Part shown: positions 1 through 8,536 of the stretch, piece after piece | Layout: each line of letters begins with the position of its first letter | Numbering within the stretch: the first letter of the stretch is position 1 | Made by a program: the position numbers and the translations under genes | Notes under the pieces: model-generated | Databases searched by the model: none | Seen by the model: the letters and a program-made list of their open reading frames with translations, nothing else | Told to the model about the DNA's origin: nothing | Assembly (NCBI GenBank): GCA_963738365.1 | Contig: CAVTWH010000007.1 | Location: forward strand, 1,289,763-1,353,762 | Reading direction: 5' to 3' | Source: CAVTWH01 sp963738365 | GTDB lineage: Bacteria; Actinomycetota; Actinomycetes; Mycobacteriales; Micromonosporaceae | DNA: 64,000 nt

Positions 1-165
1 AAACTACCCAGCCTGGCCTGGGACTTTAGGTTTTCCGCATCATTCTCCATTGTCGGTGCCGCATCGTGAGTCCCGTTGCGACGGGCGCGAAACCCGACGG
101 GCGACCGCCACGGATGCAGCACGCCGCAGCGTCGATCAACAATGTCCACGAGGAAGGAGCACATC

Positions 166-588
166 GTGCGAAAGCGCAGAGGTCTATGGGCGGTTGCCGC
201 CACCGTTGCCGGCCTGATCGGCATGCTGGCGTTCACCGCCTCACCAGCGTCCGCCGCAACCACAGTCCGGCGCGACGCCTGCTTCACCGGCGCGTGCGGC
301 AGTGCCACAGTCACGCGGTACGACCCCTATCACGCTTACGTGCAAATGTCGGTGGCGGACACCAACTGCGACGGTCACGCCGCCGAAATCCGGTTCATCG
401 CCCACCAGGACCACTTGGGCGGCGGTCTCTACAAGTGGTACGGGCCGTGGCACGTCAACAACAGCGGCTGCCACGGTGGATACCAACACTTCGACGGACC
501 CTTCGACGGCGGCGACCCGCTGGAGGGTTTCTGGGTCGAGGTCTGCGTCAAGGGCACCTCCCGGTGTATGACATCGACCGAAGGGTAG
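166..588 (+). CDS. small secreted protein, unknown function
   Basis: About 140 residues. The GTG at 166 is preferred over the upstream ATG at 142 because an AAGGAG ribosome binding site lies about 7 nt before it, and translation then opens directly with a Sec signal peptide: an N-terminal MRKRRG charge cluster, a hydrophobic stretch and an ASPASAA cleavage region near residue 30. The mature part is about 110 residues, aromatic-rich, with six cysteines that could form disulfides outside the cell. I recognise no family and no catalytic motif. The next gene starts 8 nt after the stop and also encodes a small Cys-containing exported protein, so the two are probably co-transcribed. Confidence 0.6.
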   Translation: MRKRRGLWAVAATVAGLIGMLAFTASPASAATTVRRDACFTGACGSATVTRYDPYHAYVQMSVADTNCDGHAAEIRFIAHQDHLGGGLYKWYGPWHVNNSGCHGGYQHFDGPFDGGDPLEGFWVEVCVKGTSRCMTSTEG

Positions 589-596
589 AGGGACTC

Positions 597-1112
597 ATGT
601 TCCTGCGTGTGCACGTAGCCGCAGCCATAACCTTTGTCCTCCTCGGCGGAAGCCTCGCATTCTCGTCGATCCCCGCCTCAGCCGGTGTGGATCACGGGGG
701 TGAGACCCACCCCGGCCTCAAAGCGTCCTCGCTGGACATCACTCAGGAGGTCGACACTGCGGTGGCCGGGACACCCCCGACGTTCTCCAGCGCGGTCTGC
801 AACACATATACGGGCGCCAAAGTCTGCTTCGACAAGACTGGGGACGACATCTGGGTACTGGATACCCTGTCTGACGGTCATGCAGCTAGGGCCGACTGGG
901 GCAACTACCTGTGGGACGGCGACTCTTGGCAGGAGTACCGCTGGGGTGACTGCACCAGTTCGCTGAAGGCAGGGAACTGGGGTGTCTGCCGCAAAGACTT
1001 CTATGAAAATACCAGCATGAATGCCTTCGGCAGCAGAGGCAGTTACGTCGGAATCAACGCCTGCGAAACCTACTGCAACATGGAGGGCACCGACATCTAC
1101 AACGACGCCTGA
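597..1112 (+). CDS. small secreted protein, unknown function
   Basis: About 171 residues. The ATG at 597 follows the previous stop by 8 nt, with a purine-rich GAGGG stretch as a weak ribosome binding site. Residues 1-28 look like a Sec signal peptide (hydrophobic core, then SIPASAG). The mature protein has about six cysteines and many Trp, Tyr and Asp residues, and contains WGNYLWDGDSW and a C-terminal CETYC segment. No domain recognised. Together with the preceding gene it forms a two-gene exported unit that ends at a strong hairpin at 1138-1172. The same frame stays open far upstream, but that part overlaps the preceding gene and shows no protein-like features. Confidence 0.55.
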   Translation: MFLRVHVAAAITFVLLGGSLAFSSIPASAGVDHGGETHPGLKASSLDITQEVDTAVAGTPPTFSSAVCNTYTGAKVCFDKTGDDIWVLDTLSDGHAARADWGNYLWDGDSWQEYRWGDCTSSLKAGNWGVCRKDFYENTSMNAFGSRGSYVGINACETYCNMEGTDIYNDA

Positions 1113-1137
1113 ACCCACCGCGCCAAGATCCGGTGCC

Positions 1138-1172
1138 GCAGAGCCGTCGGCGAAGATCGCCGGCGGCTCTGC
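1138..1172 (+). terminator. Rho-independent-type hairpin after the secreted-protein pair
   Basis: A 16-bp stem, GCAGAGCCG..GGCGA pairing with TCGCC..CGGCTCTGC, with one G-T pair and a 3-nt AGA loop, starting 25 nt after the stop of the upstream gene. There is no U-tract, which is usual for actinobacterial terminators. Confidence 0.6.
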
Positions 1173-1811
1173 GCGAAATCGTCGAGCAGCGGGGCGCCGG
1201 TATGGGGTACGCAACAGTCGACGGTTCCTGAGCTGACGACTCGTCCACCGTTCCGGTCCCTTGCTGCCGCCGCTGAGCCAGCGAATCTCGCGTCCTGCGA
1301 GGCGCGCACCGCGATAGTAGTTTTGCGGTCCTCCTCAACTGAGATCACCCACGGTTGGCACCGAAAGTGAGCCACAGCCGCTCGTGGCACAGTCCCGGCG
1401 TCGCTCGAGGAAGAATCCGCGTCGAACCGCAACGCATCGGCGGGAAACGCCCCCAGCCGACGTACTCCCTGCCGCCTGGTTCAAGGCCGCCATGACCGCC
1501 GGTACAGTCAGCTGTACCGGCCTCACGTCGCCGCCAACTGGCGACCGCGTCCTTCGCAGACGGGGACCTGCTCAGCCGAAGCCGTGCCCGGCGAGGCTGC
1601 CAGCGTCGGGAACACGCGCGAACGCCACCGCACTGACACGGCGGAACCTCTGAGGCCGGGGGCGGGCAAAAGAGCCACCACAGCAGGCGCTGACCTGCGG
1701 AAATGCGGCCTGCGCAACCTAGCAGTCACCCAAGGCAACCTGTCAACCCGCTGAGCGAACGCTCAGGAGCGGCGAGCCAACGGTACGGGCTGCGTTCGGA
1801 CGTTGATCGGG
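1173..1811. other. gene-poor stretch
   Basis: About 640 bases between the secreted-protein unit and the CAP-domain gene. Open frames exist on both strands, but they are Arg/Pro-rich, overlap each other and lack ribosome binding sites or recognisable domains. I see no tRNA or transposase remnant. The one distinctive element is the hairpin at 1498-1521. Confidence 0.5.
1498..1521. repeat. perfect 10-bp inverted repeat with TCAG loop
   Basis: GCCGGTACAG and CTGTACCGGC pair perfectly around a 4-nt TCAG loop, inside a stretch with no supported gene. It could be a terminator of an unrecognised transcript, an operator or part of a small RNA. The sequence alone does not decide. Confidence 0.5.
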
Positions 1812-2606
1812 TCAGCTGGAGAAGTCCTGGGTGAGCCAGACCCGGCCGGAGGAGTCGCGGACCACGTCGATCCCGACGTGGTGGAACGACGTGCTGAGCA
1901 GATTGCGCCGGTGCCCGTCGTTCGGCGGCTTCTCGTTGTACATCGAGGTGGTCAGCCCCTCGGCCGCCTTCACGATCTCGGCGGTGGAGTTGGAGTGCGG
2001 GCCGCTGTAGCCGATGTTCTCGCCGCAGCTGCTCCACCTGACGCCCTGGGCGGAGACGCGGGCGCCGAGGGAGGCCTCGCCCGGGCACTGGTGGGACAGG
2101 CCGCAGCCGCCCATCATCGTCACGTTGTGCTGGTGGGCGCTGGCGTTCAGGCCGGAGAGCAGGCTGTAGGGCGGCAGGCCGTTGTCGGCGCGCAGCTGGT
2201 TGATCTGCGCCAGCAGCTGGTCGACCACGGCGCTGCCGCTGGCGGGGGCGGTCGCGGCGGTCCGGGTGGGCTTCGGGGCGGCCGGCCGGCTGGTGGCCGG
2301 GGAGCCGCTGGGAACCGGTGTCGGGGCGCCGGACGGCGCTGGGCTGTCGGTGGGGGAGGCTGCCGGGGCGTCGGCGGGGGCGCCCTGGGCGACGATCTGG
2401 ATGGAGCTGACTCCGCCGCTCTGCTCAGTGTCGGAGCCGCCGGGGTGCCGGCGGGCGACGTACCCCCCGGTGGCCAGGAGGACGAGGGCGACGAGGGCGG
2501 CGGTGACCAGATACGGCAGGCGGCGCACCGACCCAGGCAACCAGAAGATACGCACTAACGTCAATATGCGACGCAAGCCACCTACTGCCCGCAATCCCGG
2601 CGGCAC
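1812..2606 (-). CDS. membrane-anchored CAP-domain (SCP/PR-1-like) protein
   Basis: 264 residues from a GTG start. An N-terminal membrane segment (about residues 30-51) is followed by a Pro/Ser/Thr/Ala-rich linker (about 70-120) and a C-terminal CAP domain (about 125-264). The CAP signature is clear: SSCGENIG, then GHRRNLLST and the terminal region ending in VWLTQDFSS. These extracellular domains are widespread in bacteria and often of unknown substrate. The gene starts 7 nt after the end of the ABC exporter locus on the same strand, so the two may be co-transcribed. The start is uncertain because the first 25 residues contain no decisive ribosome binding site. Confidence 0.85.
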   Translation of the reverse strand: MPPGLRAVGGLRRILTLVRIFWLPGSVRRLPYLVTAALVALVLLATGGYVARRHPGGSDTEQSGGVSSIQIVAQGAPADAPAASPTDSPAPSGAPTPVPSGSPATSRPAAPKPTRTAATAPASGSAVVDQLLAQINQLRADNGLPPYSLLSGLNASAHQHNVTMMGGCGLSHQCPGEASLGARVSAQGVRWSSCGENIGYSGPHSNSTAEIVKAAEGLTTSMYNEKPPNDGHRRNLLSTSFHHVGIDVVRDSSGRVWLTQDFSS

Positions 2607-2612
2607 CCTGCG

Positions 2613-4862
2613 TCAGCGGGTCTGCTCCAGCCACGAGGCGTAGAGCTTCGCGTAGACCGAGTCGACCTCGGCGACCAGCTCCGCGTGCGAGCCGCGCTGT
2701 ACCACCACGCCCCGGTCCACCACCAGCACCTCGTCGGCGGCCTCGGCGGTGGAGAGCCGGTGGGCGATGGCCACCGTGGTACGCCCCCGGGTCAGCGCCT
2801 CCAGCGCGCGCTGTAGCCGTACCTCGGTGGCCGGGTCCACGGCGCTGGTCGCCTCGTCCAGCACCAGCAGGTCCGGGTCGGCCACGTACGCCCGGGCCAG
2901 CGCCACCAGCTGGCGCTCGCCCACCGACAGCGCCTCGCCGCGCTCGCCGACCGGCGTGCCCAGCCCGGCCGGCAGGCCGGCCACCCAGTCGGCCAGTCCC
3001 AGCTCGGTGAAGGCCCGTTCCAGGTCGGCGTCGGTGAGCGCCGGGTCGGCATAGCGGACGTTCGCCGCGACCGTGTCGTCGAAGAGGAACCCGTCCTGCG
3101 GCACCATCACCACCCGGCGGCGCAGGCTGTCGAAGCTGACCCGCCGCAGCGGGGTGCCGCTGAGGCGGACCTCGCCCCGGCCGGGGTCCATCAGCCGGGT
3201 GAGCAGCTTGGCGAAGGTGGTCTTGCCGCTGCCCGTCTCGCCGACCACGGCCACCCGGCGGCCGGCCTCGATGGTCAGGTCGACGTCGCGGAGCACCTCG
3301 GCGCCGTCCGGGTAGGCGAAGCCGACCTCGTGGAAGCCGACCGCCAGCGGGCCGTCCGGCAGGGCCAGCCCGTCCGGACCCGGGTCGGCCACGTCCGGTC
3401 GCATCCGGGTCACCTCGATCACCCGGCGCCAGCCGGCGATCGCGTTCTGCGCCTCGTTGAGCACCTCGGTGGCGTTCTGCACCGGCTGGATGAACAGCGC
3501 CACCAGCAGCAGGAACGCGGTGAGCTGGCCGACCGAGAGGGCGCCGCCGGCGCCCAGGTGCACGCCGGCCACCACCACCGCCGCCAGCGCCACCCCGGAG
3601 GCCAGCTCGGCCAGCGAGAACGCCGTCACGGCGGACACCTGCGCCCGGGTCTGCGCCCGCTTGTTGGCCACCACGGCCGCGTCCAGCCGATCCCCGGTGC
3701 GCCCGGCCACCCCGTACGCCCGGATCACGCTGGCGCCCACCACGCTCTCGGCGACCGTGGCGAGCATCGCGCCCACCCGCTCACGGACCTCGCCGTAGCG
3801 CTGCGCCAGCAGCCGCTGGAAGTACCGGACGGTGGCCACCAGCGGCACGAAGCAGACCAGCACCAGCAGCGTCAGCTGCCACGAGTAGATGAACATGACG
3901 GTGGCGGTGACCAGCAGCTGGGCGAAGCTGACCAGCAGCACCACCCCGCCCCACTGCAGGAACAGGCTGATCTGGTCGATGTCGGAGGTGACCCGGGAGA
4001 CCAGCGAGCCGCGCCGCTGCGCCTGCTGGTGCAGCATGGACAGGTCGTGGATGTGCCGGAAGGTCCGGGCCCGCAGGTTGGACAGCGCGGTCTCGCTGAC
4101 CGTGTAGAGGCGCAGGTTCATCCGGTACGCGCAGAACATGGTGACCATGAGCAGCGCCACGGTGGCCCCGACGATGGCGCCCAGGGCACCGAGGTCGGGG
4201 CCGCCCGGGGCGCGCAGGCCACGGTCCAGGCCCTGCTGGACGGCGACCGGGATGGCCACCTTGCCGAGCGCGGCGATCAGCGCCAGGGTGACCGTGCCGG
4301 CCAGGCCCCGGCGCAGCTCGGGGGAGAGCGACAGGCCCTGCCGCAGGCTGCTCAGTGACACGCCCTGCAGGTCGGCGTCGTGCTCCCGCTCGTAGGCGGT
4401 GACCAGGTCGGCGTAGCCGGGTACCTCGGCCAGCAGCCGCTGGTGCGGTCCCCGGGCGAGCACCCGGCCCTGCTCCAAGTAGACCACCTCGTCGGCGAGC
4501 GCGATGGTGGCCCGGCGGTAGGCGACCACCAGGATCGCGGTCCCTTCGGCGGGGGAGCGCAGCGCGGCCAGGATGTCCGCCTCCACCCGGGGGTCGACGG
4601 CGCTGGTGGCGTCGTCCAGGACCAGCAGCCGGGGCCGGCCGGCCAGCGCGCGGGCCAGCGTGACCCGCTGGCGCTGCCCGCCGGACAGCGAGGTGCCGCG
4701 CTCGCCGATCGGGGTGTCGGCGCCCTGCGGCAGGGCGGCCACGAAGCCCTCCGCCTGGGCCAGCCGCAGCGCCCGGGCCACCTCGTGCGGGTCGATCTCG
4801 GGCCGGTCCAGGGCGATGTTGCCGGTCACCGTGTCGTCGAAGAGGAACGGCACCTGCGGCAC
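2613..4862 (-). CDS. ABC exporter, C-terminal part (end of NBD1, TMD2, NBD2) of a frameshifted gene
   Basis: This frame carries the second part of a double-length (TMD-NBD-TMD-NBD) exporter whose first part is at 4826-6136. It opens inside NBD1 just after the expected Q-loop region, shows the signature LSGGQ (residues 59-63) and then LVLDDATSAVD, where Asp84 replaces the usual catalytic Glu. A second six-helix transmembrane domain follows (about 185-475), then a complete NBD2 with VGETGSGKTT, a degenerate signature LSVGE and a canonical LVLDEATS. The two deviations both fall in the same composite ATP site, as in heterodimeric exporters with one non-hydrolysing site. The real protein would be about 1,175 residues. 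The visible ATG is probably not a natural start, because the conserved sequence continues upstream in another frame. Confidence 0.85.
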   Translation of the reverse strand: MPQVPFLFDDTVTGNIALDRPEIDPHEVARALRLAQAEGFVAALPQGADTPIGERGTSLSGGQRQRVTLARALAGRPRLLVLDDATSAVDPRVEADILAALRSPAEGTAILVVAYRRATIALADEVVYLEQGRVLARGPHQRLLAEVPGYADLVTAYEREHDADLQGVSLSSLRQGLSLSPELRRGLAGTVTLALIAALGKVAIPVAVQQGLDRGLRAPGGPDLGALGAIVGATVALLMVTMFCAYRMNLRLYTVSETALSNLRARTFRHIHDLSMLHQQAQRRGSLVSRVTSDIDQISLFLQWGGVVLLVSFAQLLVTATVMFIYSWQLTLLVLVCFVPLVATVRYFQRLLAQRYGEVRERVGAMLATVAESVVGASVIRAYGVAGRTGDRLDAAVVANKRAQTRAQVSAVTAFSLAELASGVALAAVVVAGVHLGAGGALSVGQLTAFLLLVALFIQPVQNATEVLNEAQNAIAGWRRVIEVTRMRPDVADPGPDGLALPDGPLAVGFHEVGFAYPDGAEVLRDVDLTIEAGRRVAVVGETGSGKTTFAKLLTRLMDPGRGEVRLSGTPLRRVSFDSLRRRVVMVPQDGFLFDDTVAANVRYADPALTDADLERAFTELGLADWVAGLPAGLGTPVGERGEALSVGERQLVALARAYVADPDLLVLDEATSAVDPATEVRLQRALEALTRGRTTVAIAHRLSTAEAADEVLVVDRGVVVQRGSHAELVAEVDSVYAKLYASWLEQTR

Positions 4863-6136
4863 CAGGCTGGCGCTCCGGCCAGCGCGTCGGCGCGCAGCTC
4901 GCGCACGTCGCGGCCGTCCAGCTCGACCCGCCCGCCGGTCGGATCCATCAGCCGCACGGCCAGCGCCGCGATGGTGGACTTACCGGAGCCGGTGGGTCCG
5001 ACCAGTGCGACGGTACGCCCGGCCGGTACCTCGAAGGAGACGTCGTGCAGCACGGGCGGTCCGTCGGCGTAGGCGTACCCGACGTCGGTGAAGCGCAGCG
5101 CGACCGGGGCGGCCGGCGGCTGGGGCTGCTCGCCGTAGGTCATGTCGCCGGTGGCGCGCAGCACGTGCTGCACCCGGTCCCAGCCGATGACGCTGCGCGG
5201 CAGCTCGCCCAGCACGTACCCGATGGAGCGCACCGGGACGGCCAGCACGGTGAACAGGAAGCCGGCGCTGACCACGTCCGCCACCGACACCGCGCCGGCC
5301 CGCAGCCGGAACCCGCCGACCAGCAGGATGGCCAGCGTGCCCAGGCTGGGCAGGGCGTCCAGGAACGGGTCGAACAGGCCGCGGACCCGCCCGACCCGGA
5401 TCATCGCGTCCCGCAGCTGCTCACTGCGGGCCTGGAAGCGGGCGGTCTCGGTGGCTTCCCGGCCGAGGGTCTTGACCACCAGGGCGCCGTCGAAGCTCTC
5501 GTGGGCGATGGAGCTGACCTCGGCGCGCAGCTGCTGGGCGAGGGCCACCCGGGGCGCCGTGGCGCGCGAATAGAAGACGTTGACCACCAGCAGCGCCGGC
5601 AGGATCGCCAGCCCCACCAGGGCGAGCACCCAGTCGGTGAGCAGCAGCGCCAGCACCGAACCGACCAGCATCGCAGCGGTACCCACGGCCAGCGGCATCG
5701 GGGCGATCGGGGAGAACGCGGCCTCCACGTCGGCGTTGGCGTTGGACAGCAGCTCGCCGGTCGGGTGCTGGTGGTGCCAGCGCAGCGGCAGCGCCAGGTA
5801 GCGCCGGGTGACCAGGGTGCGGTAGCGGGCCTGCATCCGGAACTGCATCTGCCCGGCGCCGATGCGCCGGGCGAACAGGCCCAGGCACCGCCCGAGCGAC
5901 ACCGCGAGGATCACCACCACGGCGATGGTCAGCGCGGCCACGTCCACCCGGCCCCGGTCCACCGCCGGGGCGGCCACCCGGCCGATCACCGCGCCGGAGA
6001 CGTAGGCCGAGCCGATGGTCAGGGCGCTGAACAGCGCGCTGCCCAGCACGCCCACCGCGAAGGTCCACTTCTCCAGGCGGATGGCGTGCCAGAGGATGCC
6101 GATGCCTCGCCCCAGCGCGGCCGTCCGTTCCGCCAC
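4826..6136 (-). CDS. ABC exporter, N-terminal part (TMD1 and start of NBD1) of a frameshifted gene
   Basis: 436 residues in this frame from a GTG start. Residues about 15-310 form a six-helix exporter transmembrane domain. NBD1 begins near 340 and contains the Walker A VGPTGSGKST. The last roughly 20 residues are frame-shifted nonsense, and the true continuation is the frame at 2613-4862. Read as one gene (2613-6136) this is a fused heterodimer-type multidrug or lipid exporter of the BmrCD/TM287-288 class, acting in the cytoplasmic membrane. The substrate cannot be told from sequence. Unless the shift is a sequencing error, the separated N-part would lack the signature and Walker B and be inactive. 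Confidence 0.85.
   Translation of the reverse strand: MAERTAALGRGIGILWHAIRLEKWTFAVGVLGSALFSALTIGSAYVSGAVIGRVAAPAVDRGRVDVAALTIAVVVILAVSLGRCLGLFARRIGAGQMQFRMQARYRTLVTRRYLALPLRWHHQHPTGELLSNANADVEAAFSPIAPMPLAVGTAAMLVGSVLALLLTDWVLALVGLAILPALLVVNVFYSRATAPRVALAQQLRAEVSSIAHESFDGALVVKTLGREATETARFQARSEQLRDAMIRVGRVRGLFDPFLDALPSLGTLAILLVGGFRLRAGAVSVADVVSAGFLFTVLAVPVRSIGYVLGELPRSVIGWDRVQHVLRATGDMTYGEQPQPPAAPVALRFTDVGYAYADGPPVLHDVSFEVPAGRTVALVGPTGSGKSTIAALAVRLMDPTGGRVELDGRDVRELRADALAGAPAWCRRCRSSSTTR
4862..4880 (-). other. frameshift point inside the ABC exporter
   Basis: On the minus strand the upstream frame reads through the end of the Walker A region to DALAG, then becomes Arg/Ser-rich nonsense. The downstream frame continues normally as ASLVPQVPFLFDD. 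The sequence GGAGCGCCAGC would restore one frame if it read GGAGCGGCCAGC, that is with one extra G at about 4869-4873. Confidence 0.8.
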
Positions 6137-6261
6137 GGTGTCAAACCCCCGTCAGTCGTGCAATGCTCCGCGCTCCTTACTACTGAAGGACGCCGGGATT
6201 GTCCCGTCGCTATGGCTCACGTCACAGCGGGAGCCTCCATCATGGGCGAAACCGACCGCCA

Positions 6262-6292
6262 CGCCCACCCGGTTTCCACCCCGGGGTGGGCG
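6262..6292 (-). terminator. hairpin terminator of the GlsB-like gene
   Basis: CGCCCACCC and GGGTGGGCG form a perfect 9-bp stem around a 13-nt loop, 19 nt downstream of the stop of the minus-strand gene ending at 6311. Confidence 0.5.
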
Positions 6293-6310
6293 CGGCGACC
6301 CGGTAGTGGC

Positions 6311-6661
6311 TCAGTCCCGGCTGGCCGAGCGGCGCCGGGTCCGGGTACGCCGCCGGGGGCGCTCCTCGCCGCTGGCGTAGCGGCTGTAGGTGAGCCGGTT
6401 GGCCAGCGCCACCCCGATCACCGCGAAGGCGACCTGGATGCCGAGGACCACCCAGTCCCAATGCAGCCGCCACAGCCGCACGTCGGTGGTCCAGGCCACG
6501 TGCAGCCAGCGCGCCACGAACAGGCCCAGCAGCGCGGCGGCCACGCCGATCAGGAAGGTGACGAACGCGCCGATGCGCTGCCGGCCGGGCAGCACCAGCC
6601 GCCCCAGTATGCCGATGAGAGCGCCCACCGCGATGGCGCTCAGATAGTCGCTGACGTCCAT
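6311..6661 (-). CDS. GlsB/YeaQ/YmgE-like small membrane protein
   Basis: 116 residues. The start is ATG at 6661. The N-terminal half has the family pattern of two or three membrane helices with the glycine-rich SAIAVGALIGILGRLVLPG segment, then a further hydrophobic helix after a Trp-rich loop (DVRLWRLHWDW) and a strongly basic RRRTRTRRR tail. The family (transglycosylase-associated, PF04226) is linked to stress responses in the cytoplasmic membrane, but its biochemical role is not established. The protein is longer than the usual roughly 85-residue form because of the fourth hydrophobic segment and the basic tail. The start lies 69 bp from the divergent kinase start at 6731. Confidence 0.75.
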   Translation of the reverse strand: MDVSDYLSAIAVGALIGILGRLVLPGRQRIGAFVTFLIGVAAALLGLFVARWLHVAWTTDVRLWRLHWDWVVLGIQVAFAVIGVALANRLTYSRYASGEERPRRRTRTRRRSASRD

Positions 6662-6730
6662 GCCCTCCCCTGTGCCCGGAAACCGGCACCGGTCAAACGT
6701 CGGCCTGCCCACGCCGGTAGCGTCGGCGAC

Positions 6731-7318
6731 GTGCGCGGTCCCGTCTGGGTGGTGGCCGGCCCGCCCGGGGCGGGCAAATCCACCGTCGCCGGGCTGCTGC
6801 TCGCGGCGCTGCGCCCCACCCCGGCGCTGCTGGACAAGGACACCCTCTACGACGGCCTGGTGGCCGCGCTGCTGGCCGCGCACGGCCGCCCGCCCGGCGA
6901 GCGCGAGGGTGCCTGGTACGACGAGCACGTCAAGCGGTACGAGTACGCCGGGCTGACCGGCGCGGCCCGGCAGATTCGCGAGCCGGGCTGCCCGGTGCTG
7001 CTCTGCGCGCCGTTCAGCGGGCAGATCCACACGCCGGGCCGGTGGCCCGCCTGGGTGGCCGAGCTCGGCGGCGAGCCGGTACGCCTGGTGTGGGTACGCG
7101 CCGACGAGGCGAGCGTGCGCGCCCGGCTGGCCGCCCGGGGACTGTCCCGGGACGCCGGCAAGCTGGCCGACTTCGCCGGCTTCGCCGCCGGGGTACGGCT
7201 CGGTGCCCGCCCGGTCGCCCCGCACCTGGAGGTGGACAACCGGCTCGGCGCGCCGCCGCTGGCCGGGCAGGTTGCCGCGCTGGTCGAGCAGCTGGGCACC
7301 GGGCCGCAGGGCTGCTGA
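6731..7318 (+). CDS. P-loop kinase / AAA-type nucleotide-binding protein
   Basis: 195 residues from a GTG start. Near the N-terminus is a textbook Walker A, AGPPGAGKS (about residues 8-16), followed by LLDKDTLYDG, the Asp-containing segment that binds substrate in small-molecule kinases of the gluconate kinase/zeta-toxin type. Later come PVRLVWVRADEASVRARLAARG (split by a short loop), resembling the LID region, and a C-terminal helix. It probably phosphorylates a small molecule in the cytoplasm. The substrate is not evident, and no antitoxin-like partner is adjacent. Confidence 0.75.
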   Translation: MRGPVWVVAGPPGAGKSTVAGLLLAALRPTPALLDKDTLYDGLVAALLAAHGRPPGEREGAWYDEHVKRYEYAGLTGAARQIREPGCPVLLCAPFSGQIHTPGRWPAWVAELGGEPVRLVWVRADEASVRARLAARGLSRDAGKLADFAGFAAGVRLGARPVAPHLEVDNRLGAPPLAGQVAALVEQLGTGPQGC

Positions 7319-7383
7319 CCGTAGCGGTTCAGCTACCACCTGCCGCACTTCGACGTCAGTACGTAACTTTGGCGTTATCAGCC

Positions 7384-8535
7384 ATGGCGCGGTGCCACAT
7401 CCACGCGCAGTATGCACACGTGCATGGTCGGCACCGCAGGTCGGGCCGGTCCGCGGCGGTACCGCTCGCCGCGGCCGGCGTGGTGGTGCTGCTGCTCGGC
7501 GCCGGTGCGCTGGTCAACTGGGCGGCCGCCCAGCGCCCGGCCGGCGCCGGCTGCGACGACGGGCCGAGCATCACGGTGGCCGCCGCGCCGGAGATCGCCC
7601 CGGCGGTACAGGCCGAGGCGGCCCGGCTCAACTCGGCCGGCATGTGCGTCACCTACACGGTCAGCTCCGTCGACCCGGCCGACATCGCCGCGCTGCTCGC
7701 CGAGTCGGTCGGCGCCACCCTCGCCGGGCTGGGCCGGCCCAACGGCACGGTGCGCGCTCCGGACATCTGGATCCCCGACTCGTCCATCTGGCTGCAGCGG
7801 CTGGCCGCGCTCAACCCGGGCCTGGTCCCGGCCAGCGCCGAGCCGGTCGCGCAGAGCCCGCTGGTGCTGGCCATGCCCGAGCCGGTGGCCCGTAGCCTGG
7901 GCTGGCCGGGCCAGCAGCCCAGCTGGGCCACCGTGCTGGCCACGCTCACCCACGGCAACGGGGTACGCCCCGGCATCGTCGACCCGGCCCGGGACGTCAC
8001 CGGCCTGTCCGGCCTGCTGGCGCTGCGGGCCGCGGTGGCCGCCCAGCCGGGCGGCAGCGACCAGGTGGCGCTGGGCGGGATGCACACCCTGGCGCTGGGC
8101 CGCTGTACCGTCCGGGCCGAGCTGCTGTCCCAGTTCCCCCGCGCGTCCGATGCCCGGACGCTGGCTCAGGCGCTGGCGGTGGCGCCGCTACCGGAGCAGT
8201 CGGTGATCGCTTACGACGCCGCCGAGCCGCCGGTGCCGGTCATCGCGCTGCCGTTCGGGGAGACCGCGTCGGCGCTGGACTACCCGTTCGCCGTGCTGCC
8301 CGGCGCGCGGACCGGCATCAACACCCCGGCGCAGCAGCTGCGGGCGGCGCTGGCGGGCCCGGCGTACCAGCACCGGCTGGCGCTGGCCGGGCTGCGTGGG
8401 TCGGACGGCAGCGCCGGCCCCGGCTTCGCCACTCCGCCCGGTACCCCGTCCAGCTCGCCGAGCCGGCCGGCGCCGGTCGACCCGGCCGCGGTGAACCAGA
8501 CCCTGGCCCTGTGGGCCCAGGTCAGCACCGGCTGA
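7384..8535 (+). CDS. extracellular solute-binding-like protein, apparently lacking a C-terminal VWA domain
   Basis: 383 residues from ATG 7384; an in-frame GTG at 7420 is a possible alternative. A single membrane anchor (about residues 25-48) precedes a periplasmic-binding-like region that begins SITVAAAPEIAP and ends near residue 345, then a Pro/Ser linker and the short segment VNQTLALWAQVSTG. In related actinobacterial proteins that I recall, a similar LALWAQV segment leads straight into a von Willebrand factor A domain with a DXSGSM motif. Here the stop follows immediately, and the next gene on the other strand ends 2 bases away. It may be a truncated family member. Function unknown; likely located outside the membrane. 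Confidence 0.65.
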   Translation: MARCHIHAQYAHVHGRHRRSGRSAAVPLAAAGVVVLLLGAGALVNWAAAQRPAGAGCDDGPSITVAAAPEIAPAVQAEAARLNSAGMCVTYTVSSVDPADIAALLAESVGATLAGLGRPNGTVRAPDIWIPDSSIWLQRLAALNPGLVPASAEPVAQSPLVLAMPEPVARSLGWPGQQPSWATVLATLTHGNGVRPGIVDPARDVTGLSGLLALRAAVAAQPGGSDQVALGGMHTLALGRCTVRAELLSQFPRASDARTLAQALAVAPLPEQSVIAYDAAEPPVPVIALPFGETASALDYPFAVLPGARTGINTPAQQLRAALAGPAYQHRLALAGLRGSDGSAGPGFATPPGTPSSSPSRPAPVDPAAVNQTLALWAQVSTG

Positions 8536-8536
8536 G

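Noticed and set aside
1384..1653. Small plus-strand frame in the gene-poor stretch
   Set aside because: Arg/Pro/Thr-rich, no ribosome binding site, overlaps frames on the other strand and contains the 1498-1521 hairpin.
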